This document shows positions 31,104 to 40,442 of a DNA stretch of 64,000 nucleotides, one piece after another. This stretch comes from Sphingomonas sp. PAMC26645 (GTDB lineage Bacteria > Pseudomonadota > Alphaproteobacteria > Sphingomonadales > Sphingomonadaceae). The notes under the pieces were generated by a model. That model was given only the letters and a program-made list of their open reading frames with translations, ran no database searches and was not told the origin of the DNA. The stretch lies in the NCBI RefSeq assembly GCF_004795835.1, contig NZ_CP039249.1:1360501-1424500 (forward strand), read 5' to 3'. The number at the start of each line of letters is the position of its first letter. Position 1 is the stretch's first letter. Both the position numbers and the translations under genes were made by a program.

Positions 31104-32789
31104 TTAAGCGGCAATCGGCAGTATGCCTGCGTCGCGCGACCGATCGCGCCCGGCGCCCTTGGCTGCGAACAAGGCACGATCGGCGCTGCGATATAGCGCC
31201 TTCCAGTCCGATTCGCGCTGCAGCGGCCCCGTACAGCAGCCGATGCTGGCGGTTATCGCCATGTCGAACGGCATGCGCTGGCTGCGCAATCGCTCGAGGA
31301 TCGTGTCGGGCAGGACCGGCGTCGTCGCGTCGATGAGGATAGCGAACTCCTCGCCGCCGATCCTCGCGACTAGAGCGTCGGGCGGCACCGCGTTGCGCAA
31401 CACACGCGCCACGACCCGCAGGACTTCGTCGCCGCCATCATGGCCTATCGTATCGTTGACGTGCTTGAAGTGATCGACGTCGGCGATCAGCAGCATCTGA
31501 TCGCCCGACCGTCCGATCGCGCGATCCAGGAATGCACGGCGATTCAGCAACCCTGTCAGCGGCTCGGTATCCGCCAGCAACCGCGCCGCGATCTCCTGTT
31601 CGCGCGCGTCGTCGCGTTCGACGCTGAGCAGGCGAATCCGGTACGCGATCGCCAGGCTGGACAGCAGCGCCTCCAGCATCATGGAGATCATCGTGGAGTT
31701 ATCGATCCAGAAACTCCACGACATCAGCCCCAGCGCACCGGCGATCCGCAGGCTGGCAAAGACGATGGGCGCGCCCCAGGCGAGCGTGAACATCCAGAGG
31801 TAGCTGCTCCGGACCCGCCAAGCTCGGTACAGCACCGGCGGAACCAGCGCGATCAGCGGGATGTAACTGAGCGTCAGCAACCGATCGAGCCAGTAGATCT
31901 GCCACGGCGCCAGGATCGCGAACGCAATTCCGGACGTGGCGAGCGTCGCGAGCGCCACGTTGCTGGCAGGGCGCGGCCAACCATCGAACACCGCACGCTC
32001 GAAGAAAGCGCGTGCGAAGACCAGGACCATTCCCGCACAGATCGCCAGCAAACATACGTTGAGTTTCAAGCGGACGTTGTTGTCGAGCGACGGCACAAGC
32101 TGGCCCAGCGCAGCCGACGACGAAAAGGCGTACCCGAGCAAGCACAGTACCAGGAGGCAGTAGACCGGCTGGAACGACTGTCGAAGCGCACCCCACAACG
32201 CGAGATTGTAGACGATCAACGCGATCGCCATCCCGCCGAAGCTTGCATACAGCGCCGACAGGATGATCTCGCTCTCTGCGGCTTCTGCGGCCGTTGCGAG
32301 TGTCGGCCCGAGTACGACGCCCCGCAAATTCGCCGAACCCTCGACGTGCCAAAGCAGGCGGACGGGGGGCGCAACGTGCGGCGGCAGCGTCAGAGACAGG
32401 GTTGCGCCGATCATGAGATGGCGGCCGGACGTGCGACTGGTGAACCCGGTACGGCGGATTGCGCCGTCTGCATAAAGAACGAAGAGCGTGACGCGATCCT
32501 GCCAGACGCTCGCGGTCAGGGCACGCAGATCAGGGATGTGCGTCAGGTTCGTCGGCAAAGCCTGCGACAGAACCCAGAAATCGCCGGACCCATAGGCCGA
32601 CTGGGGCGTGATGCAGTCGAACCGTGAAGGCGTTCGAAACAAGGCAGGCACGGAAAGCCCTGGGGTAGCCCGCATAATACAGACATCGAGCAGTTGCCCG
32701 GTCCGGGCCTCGGCCGGTGCAGCACCGAGCATCGCCAACGCCGTCGCAACGATGCCGATGAGCCAAGTGATACGAAACCCGAACGTCAT
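31104..32789 (-). CDS. Diguanylate cyclase with 7TMR-DISM-like sensor
   Basis: 561 residues. After a signal-like N-terminus (LIGIVATALAMLGAAPAEA) comes an extracytoplasmic part of about 150 residues. Next are about seven transmembrane helices (ILSALYASFGGMAIALIVYN and on), the 7TMR-DISM arrangement. The GGDEF domain begins at DTEPLTGLLNRRAFLDRAI, with LLIADVDHFKHVNDTIGHDG and an intact GGEEF signature. No RxxD inhibitory site is seen five residues before it, so product inhibition is probably weak. Start ATG 32789. Confidence 0.87.
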   Translation of the reverse strand: MTFGFRITWLIGIVATALAMLGAAPAEARTGQLLDVCIMRATPGLSVPALFRTPSRFDCITPQSAYGSGDFWVLSQALPTNLTHIPDLRALTASVWQDRVTLFVLYADGAIRRTGFTSRTSGRHLMIGATLSLTLPPHVAPPVRLLWHVEGSANLRGVVLGPTLATAAEAAESEIILSALYASFGGMAIALIVYNLALWGALRQSFQPVYCLLVLCLLGYAFSSSAALGQLVPSLDNNVRLKLNVCLLAICAGMVLVFARAFFERAVFDGWPRPASNVALATLATSGIAFAILAPWQIYWLDRLLTLSYIPLIALVPPVLYRAWRVRSSYLWMFTLAWGAPIVFASLRIAGALGLMSWSFWIDNSTMISMMLEALLSSLAIAYRIRLLSVERDDAREQEIAARLLADTEPLTGLLNRRAFLDRAIGRSGDQMLLIADVDHFKHVNDTIGHDGGDEVLRVVARVLRNAVPPDALVARIGGEEFAILIDATTPVLPDTILERLRSQRMPFDMAITASIGCCTGPLQRESDWKALYRSADRALFAAKGAGRDRSRDAGILPIAA

Positions 32790-33027
32790 GCAGACACCGT
32801 CTAAGCCGCCTTCGCCAATTAATGGTAAAGAGGCGCCCGTACGACGGCGTAATCAATCGAATTTCGACCATACTGGATCGATTTATGCCAATTTGGCTCG
32901 CAATTCGAACCACGCTATCGGCTTCGTGAAGTCGCTTCGTCCTCACCGCCGATCGTGTCTCAACGACAGAACCGGGCGCGAGCCGAAAGCGGATTGGTAG
33001 AATTTGGAGTGCTGTTCATCCAGCTTT

Positions 33028-33066
33028 TCCAAATCAAACCTGGTCCAGCTCTCGCTGAACCAGGTT
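33028..33066 (-). terminator. Terminator of clpA
   Basis: On the minus strand, stem AACCTGGT / ACCAGGTT is followed by TTGATTTGG. It lies 8 bp after the clpA stop. The T-tract is interrupted. The rest of the 285-bp gap 32790-33074 shows no gene. Confidence 0.6.
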
Positions 33067-33074
33067 GATAGTCG

Positions 33075-35393
33075 TCAGCTGGCGTCGACCGTCTCGGTCT
33101 TGCCCTTCTTCTTCGGCTTCTTCGGCGCGGCAGGTTCGATCGCGAACGACAGCGCGCCGTCCTTCATCTTCACCGTCACCTCGCCGCCGTGGACGAGCTT
33201 GCCGAACAGGAGTTCCTCGGCGAGCGGCTGCTTGATCTTCTCCTGGATCAGGCGACCCATCGGTCGTGCGCCGTACAGCTTGTCGTAGCCCTTGGTCGTG
33301 AGCCACGCCTTCGACTCGTCGTCGAGGACGATGTGCACGCCGCGGTCCGCGAGCTGGAGCTCGAGCTGGAGGATGAACTTGTCCACCACCCGCGCCACCA
33401 CTTCGGTCGGCAGGTACCCAAACGGCACCACCGCATCGAGACGGTTGCGGAATTCCGGCGTGAACATCTTCGTCACGGCCACCTCGTCCTCGCCCTCACG
33501 CGACAGGTTGCCGAAGCCGACCGTCTCGCGCGCCATGTCGCTGGCGCCCGCGTTGGTCGTCATGATCAGGATGACGTTGCGGAAATCGACCGACTTGCCG
33601 TGCTGGTCGGTCAGCCGCCCGTTATCCATCACCTGCAACAAGATGTTGAACAGGTCCGGATGCGCCTTCTCGATCTCGTCGAGCAGCAGCACGCAATGCG
33701 GGTTCTGGTCGATCGCATCGGTCAGCAAGCCACCCTGGTCGAACCCGACATAGCCCGGGGGTGCACCGATCAGACGACTGACCGAATGCCGCTCCATATA
33801 TTCGGACATGTCGAACCGCTGGAGCGGAATGCCGAGGATCGTCGAGAGCTGCTTGGCGACTTCGGTCTTGCCGACACCCGTGGGCCCGGTGAACAGATAG
33901 TTGCCGATCGGCTTCTCCGGCTCGCGCAGACCCGCCCGCGCCAGCTTGATCGCCGACGACAGCTTCTCGATCGCCGCATTCTGCCCGAACACCACGCGCT
34001 TCAGATCCGTCTCGAGCGTAGCCAACGCAAGCTTGTCGTCGGTCGAGACCGACTTCGGCGGGATGCGTGCCATCGTCGCGATGACCTGTTCGATCTCCTT
34101 GGGGGTGATCGTCTTCTTGCGCTTGTTCGGCGGCACCAGCATCTGCATCGCGCCGACCTCGTCGATCACGTCGATCGCCTTGTCCGGCAGCTTGCGGTCG
34201 TTGATGTACCGCGCCGACAGCTCGACCGCCGACTTGATCGCATCGGGGGTGTACTTGACGTTGTGGTGATCCTCGAACGCCGAGCGCAGACCAGCGAGGA
34301 TCTTGATGGTATCCTCGATGGTCGGCTCGTTCACGTCGATCTTCTGGAAGCGCCGCAGCAGCGCGCGGTCCTTCTCGAAGTGATTGCGGAACTCCTTGTA
34401 TGTCGTCGAACCGATGCACCGGATCGTGCCACCCGACAAAGCCGGCTTGAGCAGGTTCGACGCATCCATAGCGCCGCCACTCGTCGCACCCGCACCGATC
34501 ACGGTGTGGATCTCGTCGATGAACAGCACCGCGTCGGGCAGCTTCTCGAGCTCGTTGACGACCGCCTTCAGGCGCTCCTCGAAGTCGCCACGATACCGCG
34601 TCCCCGCCAGCAACGCGCCCATGTCGAGCGAGTAGATGACGGCAGGCAACAGCACGTCGGGCACGTCGCCCTCGACGATCTTGCGCGCCAGGCCTTCCGC
34701 GATCGCGGTCTTGCCGACGCCGGGATCACCGACATAGAGCGGGTTGTTCTTCGACCGGCGGCACAGGATCTGGATCGTGCGATCCACCTCCGGCCCGCGC
34801 CCGATCAGGGGATCGACCTTGCCGTTCTTGGCCTTCTCGTTGAGGTCGACCGTGAATTGCTTGAGCGCGCTTTCCGTCTTGCCCTTCTCCTGTCCCTTGG
34901 CCGGCTTCTCGTCGTCCGCACCCTTTGGCGTGGATGCTTCGGTCGCCTGCTGCCCGCCCTTGCCGACACCGTGGCTGATGAAGCTGACCGCATCGAGGCG
35001 GCTCATGTCCTGCTGTTGCAGGAAATAGACGGCATAGCTCTCACGCTCGCTGAACAAGGCGACGAGCACGTTGGCACCGGTCACTTCGTCGCGGCCCGAG
35101 GACTGGACGTGGAGGATCGCGCGCTGGACGACGCGCTGGAACCCGCTGGTGGGAGAGGGGTCGGTCGCCGCATCGACCTTCAGCGCATCGAGTTCGCTAT
35201 CGAGGTAATGCGAGACGGTGTTCTTCAGATCGCCGATCTCGACGTTGCACGCGGTCATGACCTTCGACGCATGTTCATCGTCGATCAGCGCGAGCAACAG
35301 ATGCTCCAGCGTCGCATATTCGTGACGCCGGGACGATGCCGCCTCGAGCGCCTTGTGCAGCGTGGTCTCGAGGGCGGGTGCAAATGATGGCAT
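33075..35393 (-). CDS. clpA: ATP-dependent Clp protease ATP-binding subunit ClpA
   Basis: 772-residue AAA+ unfoldase that feeds substrates to ClpP. The N-domain (1-145) has the double ClpN repeat (LHKALEAASSRRHEYATLEH). AAA domain 1 has Walker A GDPGVGKTA near 222 and FIDEIHTVIGAG. AAA domain 2 has Walker A GPTGVGKTE near 501, with LLLDEIEKAHPDLFN. The C-terminal D2 small domain is present, with a Lys/Pro tail (KKPKKKGKTE). Length fits ClpA, not ClpB, as no middle coiled coil is present. The adaptor gene clpS, often adjacent, is not next to it. Confidence 0.95.
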   Translation of the reverse strand: MPSFAPALETTLHKALEAASSRRHEYATLEHLLLALIDDEHASKVMTACNVEIGDLKNTVSHYLDSELDALKVDAATDPSPTSGFQRVVQRAILHVQSSGRDEVTGANVLVALFSERESYAVYFLQQQDMSRLDAVSFISHGVGKGGQQATEASTPKGADDEKPAKGQEKGKTESALKQFTVDLNEKAKNGKVDPLIGRGPEVDRTIQILCRRSKNNPLYVGDPGVGKTAIAEGLARKIVEGDVPDVLLPAVIYSLDMGALLAGTRYRGDFEERLKAVVNELEKLPDAVLFIDEIHTVIGAGATSGGAMDASNLLKPALSGGTIRCIGSTTYKEFRNHFEKDRALLRRFQKIDVNEPTIEDTIKILAGLRSAFEDHHNVKYTPDAIKSAVELSARYINDRKLPDKAIDVIDEVGAMQMLVPPNKRKKTITPKEIEQVIATMARIPPKSVSTDDKLALATLETDLKRVVFGQNAAIEKLSSAIKLARAGLREPEKPIGNYLFTGPTGVGKTEVAKQLSTILGIPLQRFDMSEYMERHSVSRLIGAPPGYVGFDQGGLLTDAIDQNPHCVLLLDEIEKAHPDLFNILLQVMDNGRLTDQHGKSVDFRNVILIMTTNAGASDMARETVGFGNLSREGEDEVAVTKMFTPEFRNRLDAVVPFGYLPTEVVARVVDKFILQLELQLADRGVHIVLDDESKAWLTTKGYDKLYGARPMGRLIQEKIKQPLAEELLFGKLVHGGEVTVKMKDGALSFAIEPAAPKKPKKKGKTETVDAS

Positions 35394-35536
35394 TTACAAT
35401 ACTCCTGTCGAGCCGCGAGAACGCGAGCCCTTTGCCACTATGTCGGAATTGATATCGGTCGCATCAAGCACTTGAACCCGGCCCCGTCCGTTCCTGCGCT
35501 GCCTAAATGCGACGCTTGTGGAGGCGGGCAGCGCGA

Positions 35537-35731
35537 TCACCGCCTGAACAGGTCGTCGGCGCTGGCGCGGTGACTGACCGCGCGGTCCTTCTTCAGCTGG
35601 CAGCGCGCGATCTCGCCCTGCAGCACGGTGATCCGCGCATCGAGCTCGGCGACCGACAACGGATCGAGGTCCTGTCGCACGAGCGCGTCGAGCAGATCGT
35701 CGGGACGGGAGGGGGTGTCGTCCGGTTCCAT
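35537..35731 (-). CDS. DUF1192 family protein
   Basis: A 64-residue DUF1192 protein (PDDLLDALVRQDLDPLSVAE, then LDARITVLQGEIARC), a short helical alphaproteobacterial protein of unknown function. Start ATG 35731; the frame is open further but the extension runs into the promoter region shared with the divergent oxidoreductase gene. Family members are usually about this size. Confidence 0.8.
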   Translation of the reverse strand: MEPDDTPSRPDDLLDALVRQDLDPLSVAELDARITVLQGEIARCQLKKDRAVSHRASADDLFRR

Positions 35732-35803
35732 AGTTTCTGTAACGTTGACCCGCACCAGAGTGATGTCAATAAGGCGCGGAAATCTAAAGGGACGTGACGA
35801 GCA

Positions 35804-36835
35804 ATGACCGCGATACCCGAAAACCAATCCAGTAACTTACGTGTACCCGACGTGATGAAGGCGATCGATCCGGAACAGCCCGGCGGTCCCGAAGTGCTGG
35901 TCCTCGTGGACCGTCCCGTGCCGCGGCCGGGGCAGGGCGAGGTGCTGGTCAAGGTGGCGGCCGCCGGCGTGAACCGCCCGGAGGTCATGCAGCGCCAGGG
36001 CAAGTATCCGCCCCCGCCGGGTGCCCCCTCGATCCTCGGGATGGAGATCTCCGGCACGATCGTAGCGGTCGGCGACGGCGTCGGCGACGAACAGGTCGGC
36101 CAGCTTGTCTGCGCATTGATCTCGGGCGGTGCGTATGCGGAATACGCGGTCGCGCCGTTCGGCCAGTGCTTGCCCGTCCCCGAGGCGCTGACAATGGTCG
36201 AGGCGGCGGCGATGCCGGAGACGCTCTTCACCGTCTGGACCAACCTGTTCGAGCGCGCCTACGCGATGGAAGGCGACACCGTCCTTGTCCACGGCGGCAC
36301 CAGCGGCATCGGTACGATGGCGATCGGGCTGTGTAACGTGTTCGGCATCGATATCATCGTCACTGCCGGCTCGAAGGCGAAGTGCGAGGCGGCGCTCAGC
36401 CTCGGCGCGACCCATGCGATCGACTACAAGTCCGAGGATTTCGTCGAGCGCGTGAAGCAGATCACCGGCGGCAAGGGCGTCGCGGCGGTGCTCGACATGG
36501 TCGGCGGCGACTACGTGCCGCGCAACCTGCAGTGCCTTGCGGAAGACGGCCGTCACGTCTCGATCGCGGTCATGGGCGGCGCGACGGCGACCGTCCCCCT
36601 GTTCGAGATCATGCGCCGTCGCCTGACGCTGACCGGCTCGACGCTGCGCCCGCGCGATACCGCTTTCAAGTCGCTGGTCGCGGACGAACTCGCCCGGACG
36701 GTATGGCCGCATGTCGAGGCCGGCAAGCTGAAGCCCGTGATCGACCGCACCTTCGCCTTCGCGGACGCACCCGCCGCGCATACGCGGATGGAAGCAGGCG
36801 ACCACGTCGGAAAGATCGTGCTGACGATGGAGTGA
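35804..36835 (+). CDS. NAD(P)H quinone oxidoreductase, zinc-independent MDR family
   Basis: 343 residues of the PIG3/QOR branch of medium-chain reductases. Motifs: AAAGVNRPEVMQRQGKYPPP, GMEISGTIV, GDTVLVHGGTSGIGTMAIGL (NADPH-binding) and RHVSIAVMGGATA. No zinc-binding Cys cluster, as expected. It reduces quinones or enones; the true substrate is unknown. Start ATG 35804 is used, although the family usually begins near the Met at 35855 (MKAIDPEQPGG), which is an alternative. Confidence 0.9.
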   Translation: MTAIPENQSSNLRVPDVMKAIDPEQPGGPEVLVLVDRPVPRPGQGEVLVKVAAAGVNRPEVMQRQGKYPPPPGAPSILGMEISGTIVAVGDGVGDEQVGQLVCALISGGAYAEYAVAPFGQCLPVPEALTMVEAAAMPETLFTVWTNLFERAYAMEGDTVLVHGGTSGIGTMAIGLCNVFGIDIIVTAGSKAKCEAALSLGATHAIDYKSEDFVERVKQITGGKGVAAVLDMVGGDYVPRNLQCLAEDGRHVSIAVMGGATATVPLFEIMRRRLTLTGSTLRPRDTAFKSLVADELARTVWPHVEAGKLKPVIDRTFAFADAPAAHTRMEAGDHVGKIVLTME

Positions 36836-36871
36836 GAGGCACCCGCTCTTTCAACGAACCCGACTAGGCCA

Positions 36872-36975
36872 CCACCCCGGCGAAGGCCGGGGCCCAGTTG
36901 GAAAGGTCGCGGTAACGACGGACATCGCGCCGTTACTCGGCATCCCCAACTGGGCCCCGGCCTCCGCCGGGGTGG
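36872..36975. repeat. Palindromic repeat, family B copy 1
   Basis: CCACCCCGGCGAAGGCCGG + GGCCCAGTTGG on the left, CCAACTGGGCCCC + GGCCTCCGCCGGGGTGG on the right, about 44 bp apart. Copies at 46102-46206 and 52561-52664. The gap 36836-37163 contains this and repeat A4 and no gene. Confidence 0.85.
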
Positions 36976-37003
36976 GGGCCTCGAAGCGCTACCCGACCAA
37001 AAG

Positions 37004-37061
37004 CTTGTTCTCCCGCGAAGACAGGAGCCCAGTCTGGATTCCCGCCTTCGCGGGAAAACAA
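37004..37061. repeat. Palindromic repeat, family A copy 3
   Basis: CTTGTTCTCCCGCGAAGACA, GGAGCCCAGTCTGG, TTCCCGCCTTCGCGGG, AAAACAA. One arm has a change that breaks a pair. Confidence 0.8.
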
Positions 37062-37163
37062 TCTAGCCTCGTCCATGACTTCGAACAGTCACCGGACTGC
37101 GACCACCCTGTAACAATACTCGCCTAATACTCGCGACAAGGATAGTTTTGCGGGGGCAGGCTC

Positions 37164-38048
37164 ATGAACGCCATCACGACGTTTTCGCCATCTAGCTTCG
37201 TTGGCGCCGATATCACCGACATCGCCGACTTCATCCACTCCCGGCCCGCCGTACCGGAGCCGGTCGTCGAACGCCGCCAGTATCGCACGATCTGGATCTC
37301 CGACGTGCATCTCGGCACGCGCGGCTGCAACGCCGGGATGCTCAACGACTTCCTCGATCACGTCGACAGCGAGACGATGTACCTCGTCGGCGACATGATC
37401 GACGGCTGGCGGCTCAAGAAGAAATTCTACTGGCCCGCCGCGCACAACGACGTGATCTGGCGCCTGCTCAAGCGCGCCAAGCGCGGCACCCGCGTCGTCT
37501 ACATCCCCGGCAACCACGACGAGGTGTTCCGCCAATATTCGGGCCTCGACCTGGGCGGCATCTCGATCCGTCGCAACGCGATCCACGAGACGGCGGACGG
37601 TCGCCGCCTGCTGGTCCTCCACGGCGACGAGTTCGACGCGATCACGCTCGCGCACCGCTGGGTCGCGCATATCGGCGACGCCGCCTACACGATGCTGATG
37701 GGCCTCAACCGCTGGGTCAACGGCGCCCGCCGCCGCATGGGCATGCCTTATTGGTCTCTGTCGAAGCACGCCAAGGCCAAGGTCAAGAACGCGGTCGCCT
37801 TCATCTCGCACTTCGAGGAAGTCGTCGCGCACGCCGCCGGCGTCCGCGGTGTCGAAGGCGTGGTCTGCGGCCACATCCACACCGCCGAAATGCGCGAGAT
37901 CGCGGGCATCGCCTATTACAACGACGGCGACTGGGTCGAAGGCTGCACGGCCTTGGTCGAGCATTTCGACGGCCGCATGGAGCTCCTCCACTGGGGCGAC
38001 GAGATCGCCGCCCGCGAGAAGGACAAGGTCATATCCATGGCAGCCTGA
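37164..38048 (+). CDS. UDP-2,3-diacylglucosamine diphosphatase-like metallophosphoesterase
   Basis: 294 residues of the calcineurin-like phosphoesterase fold. Metal ligands are all seen: ISDVHLGTRG, LVGDMIDGW, YIPGNHDEVF, LVLHGDEFD and VCGHIHTAE. The layout resembles LpxH/LpxI-type UDP-diacylglucosamine hydrolases, but this long branch is usually found next to a glycosyltransferase, as here, and may act on another lipid or nucleotide substrate. Start ATG 37164 with GGGGGCAGG before it. Confidence 0.85.
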   Translation: MNAITTFSPSSFVGADITDIADFIHSRPAVPEPVVERRQYRTIWISDVHLGTRGCNAGMLNDFLDHVDSETMYLVGDMIDGWRLKKKFYWPAAHNDVIWRLLKRAKRGTRVVYIPGNHDEVFRQYSGLDLGGISIRRNAIHETADGRRLLVLHGDEFDAITLAHRWVAHIGDAAYTMLMGLNRWVNGARRRMGMPYWSLSKHAKAKVKNAVAFISHFEEVVAHAAGVRGVEGVVCGHIHTAEMREIAGIAYYNDGDWVEGCTALVEHFDGRMELLHWGDEIAAREKDKVISMAA

Positions 38049-38055
38049 CCTATAA

Positions 38056-38190
38056 CCCTCTCCCCGTCGGGGAGGGGGAAAGCCGCGTAGCGGCGAGGGT
38101 GAGGGCACGATCCCCGACGGCGTTCAGCGCGTGCCCTCACCCTCCCGCCGCAAGTGCGGCGGGCCCCTCCCTCTCCCGATGGGAGAGGGG
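38056..38190. repeat. Palindromic repeat, family C copy 2
   Basis: CCCTCTCCCCGTCGGGGAGG, GCCGCGTAGCGGC, GAGGGTGAGGGCACG, mirrored by CGTGCCCTCACCCTC, CCGCAAGTGCGG and CTCTCCCGATGGGAGAGG. Nearly the same arrangement as at 2022-2157. It gives the downstream glycosyltransferase frame a false N-terminal extension. Confidence 0.85.
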
Positions 38191-38208
38191 CAAAACGGAG
38201 AAGACACG

Positions 38209-39231
38209 ATGCGTATCGCAATCGTCACGGATGCCTGGAGCCCGCAAGTCAACGGCGTCGTCCGCACCCTCCAGTCGGTCCAGCGCGAGCTCGAATCCAT
38301 CGGCCACGAGGTCCTGGTAGTCTCCCCCGAACGTTTCGCCTCGATGCCATGCCCGACCTATCCCGAGATCCGCCTCGCCTTCGCGCGCTCGGGTGCCGTC
38401 GGCCGCATGCTCGCCGCCTTCGGCGCCGACGCGATCCATCTCGCCACCGAAGGGCCCGTTTGCCTCGCCGCCCGCAACTGGTGCCTTGCTCGCGCGCTCC
38501 CGTTCACCAGCGCGTATCACACGCAGTTTCCCGACTATATCGCCGCCCGCACTGGCGCGAACCCAGACTGGATCTGGCGCTACATCCGCTGGTTCCACCG
38601 CCCCGCCCAGTCGATCCTGGTCTCAACGCCCTCGGTCGCGGCAACGCTCGCAACCCAAGGCCTGCATCAGGTCCGCGAATGGGGCAGGGGCGTCGACTTC
38701 GCGCAGTTCGGCCTCGACGGCGCGCGCGATCCCGAGATGGCAGCGCTGCCCGGCCCGATCCTTCTTTATGTCGGGCGCGTCGCGGTGGAGAAGAACATCG
38801 AGGCATTCCTGTCCTCTGCACATCCCGGAACGAAGGTCGTCGTCGGCGACGGCCCAGCCCGAGCGACGCTCGCCCGCCGCTTCCCGCAAGCCGTCTTCCT
38901 CGGCCAGCGCTCCGGCCTCGATCTAGCCGCCGCCTATCGCACAGCAGACGTCCTCGTCTTCCCAAGCCGCACCGACACGTTCGGCCTCGTCATGATCGAA
39001 GCGCTCGCCTGCGGTACTCCCGTCGCGGCGTACCCGGTCACCGGGCCGATCGACGTCCTCGACGACCGCGTCGGCGCCATGCACGAAGACCTCGACACCG
39101 CGATCGCCACCGCGCTGACCCGCGAAAGCGTCACCTGCGCCGCCTATGCTGCGCGCTACAGCTGGCCCGCCAGCGCACGCCAGTTCCTCCACGCGCTCGT
39201 CCCCCTCGAAGGAAAGCTCATGGCCGCCTGA
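38209..39231 (+). CDS. Glycosyltransferase family 4 protein
   Basis: 340 residues, GT-B fold. N-terminal MRIAIVTDAWSPQVNGVVRT, then LHQVREWGRGVDFAQF, and the donor-site motif TDTFGLVMIEALACGTPVAA with the E-x7-E pattern. It belongs with MgtA/GtfA-like mannosyl- or glucosyltransferases and pairs with the upstream phosphoesterase, so a role in a glycolipid is plausible. I start at ATG 38209 (CGGAGAAG before it); the longer frame from 38131 is repeat DNA. Confidence 0.88.
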   Translation: MRIAIVTDAWSPQVNGVVRTLQSVQRELESIGHEVLVVSPERFASMPCPTYPEIRLAFARSGAVGRMLAAFGADAIHLATEGPVCLAARNWCLARALPFTSAYHTQFPDYIAARTGANPDWIWRYIRWFHRPAQSILVSTPSVAATLATQGLHQVREWGRGVDFAQFGLDGARDPEMAALPGPILLYVGRVAVEKNIEAFLSSAHPGTKVVVGDGPARATLARRFPQAVFLGQRSGLDLAAAYRTADVLVFPSRTDTFGLVMIEALACGTPVAAYPVTGPIDVLDDRVGAMHEDLDTAIATALTRESVTCAAYAARYSWPASARQFLHALVPLEGKLMAA

Positions 39232-39281
39232 GCTTGTTCGCTTGCCTGTTGCCACCGCGCGCACTAAGTCTCTCTCATGTC

Positions 39282-39316
39282 AGGCCGCTCCGAAAGGGGC
39301 GGCCCTTTCTATTTTT
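39282..39316 (+). terminator. Terminator between glycosyltransferase and trcR
   Basis: Stem GGCCGCTCC / GGGGCGGCC with a GAAA loop, followed by CTTTCTATTTTT. It ends just before the ribosome-binding site of the next gene, so trcR transcription probably depends on read-through or on a promoter very close by. Confidence 0.7.
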
Positions 39317-39330
39317 ACGGAGTTTCCGCC

Positions 39331-40008
39331 GTGGCCCAGCCGCTCATGCCCCACGCGACCGCCGCCTGGATGGTCGACAATACCGCGCTCAGCTTCGAGC
39401 AGATCGCGGACTTCTGCGGCCTGCACATCCTCGAGATCCAGGCGATCGCCGACGACACCACCTCGACCAAGCTCACCGGTCGCGATCCGGTCCGCGCGCA
39501 TGAAGTGACGCAGGAAGAGATCGACAAGGGTGCCGCCGATCCCGATTACCAGCTCAAGATGATCAAGGGCCCCGAGCAGGTCCGCCGCACCAAGGGTCCG
39601 CGCTACACGCCGGTCTCGAAGCGCCAGGACAAGCCTGACGGCATCTCGTGGATCATCCGCAACCATCCGGAGATCACCGACGGCGCGATCTCGCTGCTGA
39701 TCGGCACGACCCGCACGACGATCGCCGCGATCCGCGATCGCAGCCACTGGAATATCGCCAACATCACGCCGAAGGACCCAGTTACGCTGGGCCTGACCTC
39801 GCAGCGCGAACTCGATGCGGCAGTGGCGAAGGCGGCGAAGGCAGCGGGCATGGAAGCGCCGACCGACACGCGCCTCGAAGGCGACCGCGAAGTGCTCCTC
39901 CAGCAGCTCCGTGCCGAGCGCACCCAGGCGGCTGCGGACGCACAGTTCGTGGCAGACGGTGGCGTCCTCCCCGTCAAGCCGCTCTTCGACGACCCCTTCA
40001 AGCGCTGA
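39331..40008 (+). CDS. trcR: DUF1013 family cell-cycle regulator (TrcR)
   Basis: 225 residues. Pattern of DUF1013: AAWMVDNTALSFEQIADFCG, LHILEIQAIAD, PEQVRRTKGPRYTPVSKRQD, GISWIIRNHPEITDGAISLL and IGTTRTTIAAIRDRSHWN. These proteins are found across alphaproteobacteria and are annotated as the transcriptional regulator TrcR, with two HTH-like segments visible. Start is taken as GTG 39331 with GGAG before it; the open frame runs to 39277 but would start inside a terminator hairpin. Confidence 0.88.
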   Translation: MAQPLMPHATAAWMVDNTALSFEQIADFCGLHILEIQAIADDTTSTKLTGRDPVRAHEVTQEEIDKGAADPDYQLKMIKGPEQVRRTKGPRYTPVSKRQDKPDGISWIIRNHPEITDGAISLLIGTTRTTIAAIRDRSHWNIANITPKDPVTLGLTSQRELDAAVAKAAKAAGMEAPTDTRLEGDREVLLQQLRAERTQAAADAQFVADGGVLPVKPLFDDPFKR

Positions 40009-40135
40009 TCTTCCTTCCCCTCCCGCAAGCGGGAGGGGGCAGGGGGTGGGCTCGCGCTGTCCTCCTGCGATACGGCTAGCGAGATTAGCCGACGCACAAG
40101 GCGGCGGCCGTGATGTCGAACAGTCTGCGCCTCCA

Positions 40136-40192
40136 TGTTCTCCCGCGAAGGCGGGAGCCCAGTCTGGGTCCCCGCCTTCGCGGGGAAACAAG
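40136..40192. repeat. Palindromic repeat, family A copy 4
   Basis: TGTTCTCCCGCGAAGGCGGG, AGCCCAGTCTGGGT, CCCCGCCTTCGCGGGG, AAACAAG. It lies in the 434-bp gap 40009-40442, which also has a CCCCTCCCGCAAGCGGGAGG hairpin at 40016-40050 and repeat D2; no gene is seen there. Confidence 0.85.
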
Positions 40193-40268
40193 CTTCCTTC
40201 GTCTGAATTTGAGACGTGCCGTCCACGGTCGGATGACTGAGCACGTGCGAATTTGTGTAGTCCAACGC

Positions 40269-40380
40269 GATCCTCCCCCGCCAGGGGGAGGTGGCTGGCG
40301 CTGGCCAGAGCGACCACCTCGGCTCTGTGTCCTCCCCCTCCGTCACCTGCGGTGCCACCTCCCCCTAGCGGGGGAGGATC
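40269..40380. repeat. Palindromic repeat, family D copy 2
   Basis: GATCCTCCCCCGCCAGGGGG, AGGTGGCTGGCGCTGGCC, mirrored by CCTCCCCCTCCGTCACC and GGTGCCACCTCCCCCTAGCG then GGGGGAGGATC. Confidence 0.8.
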
Positions 40381-40442
40381 GAGAGAAGGTCAGCTGCCCT
40401 ACAGCACTATCTCCCGCCACATCCAGTTGCTAACTGCAACGG

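Noticed and set aside
33189..35387. 732-codon open frame on the plus strand
   Set aside because: Antisense to clpA, whose motifs are complete.
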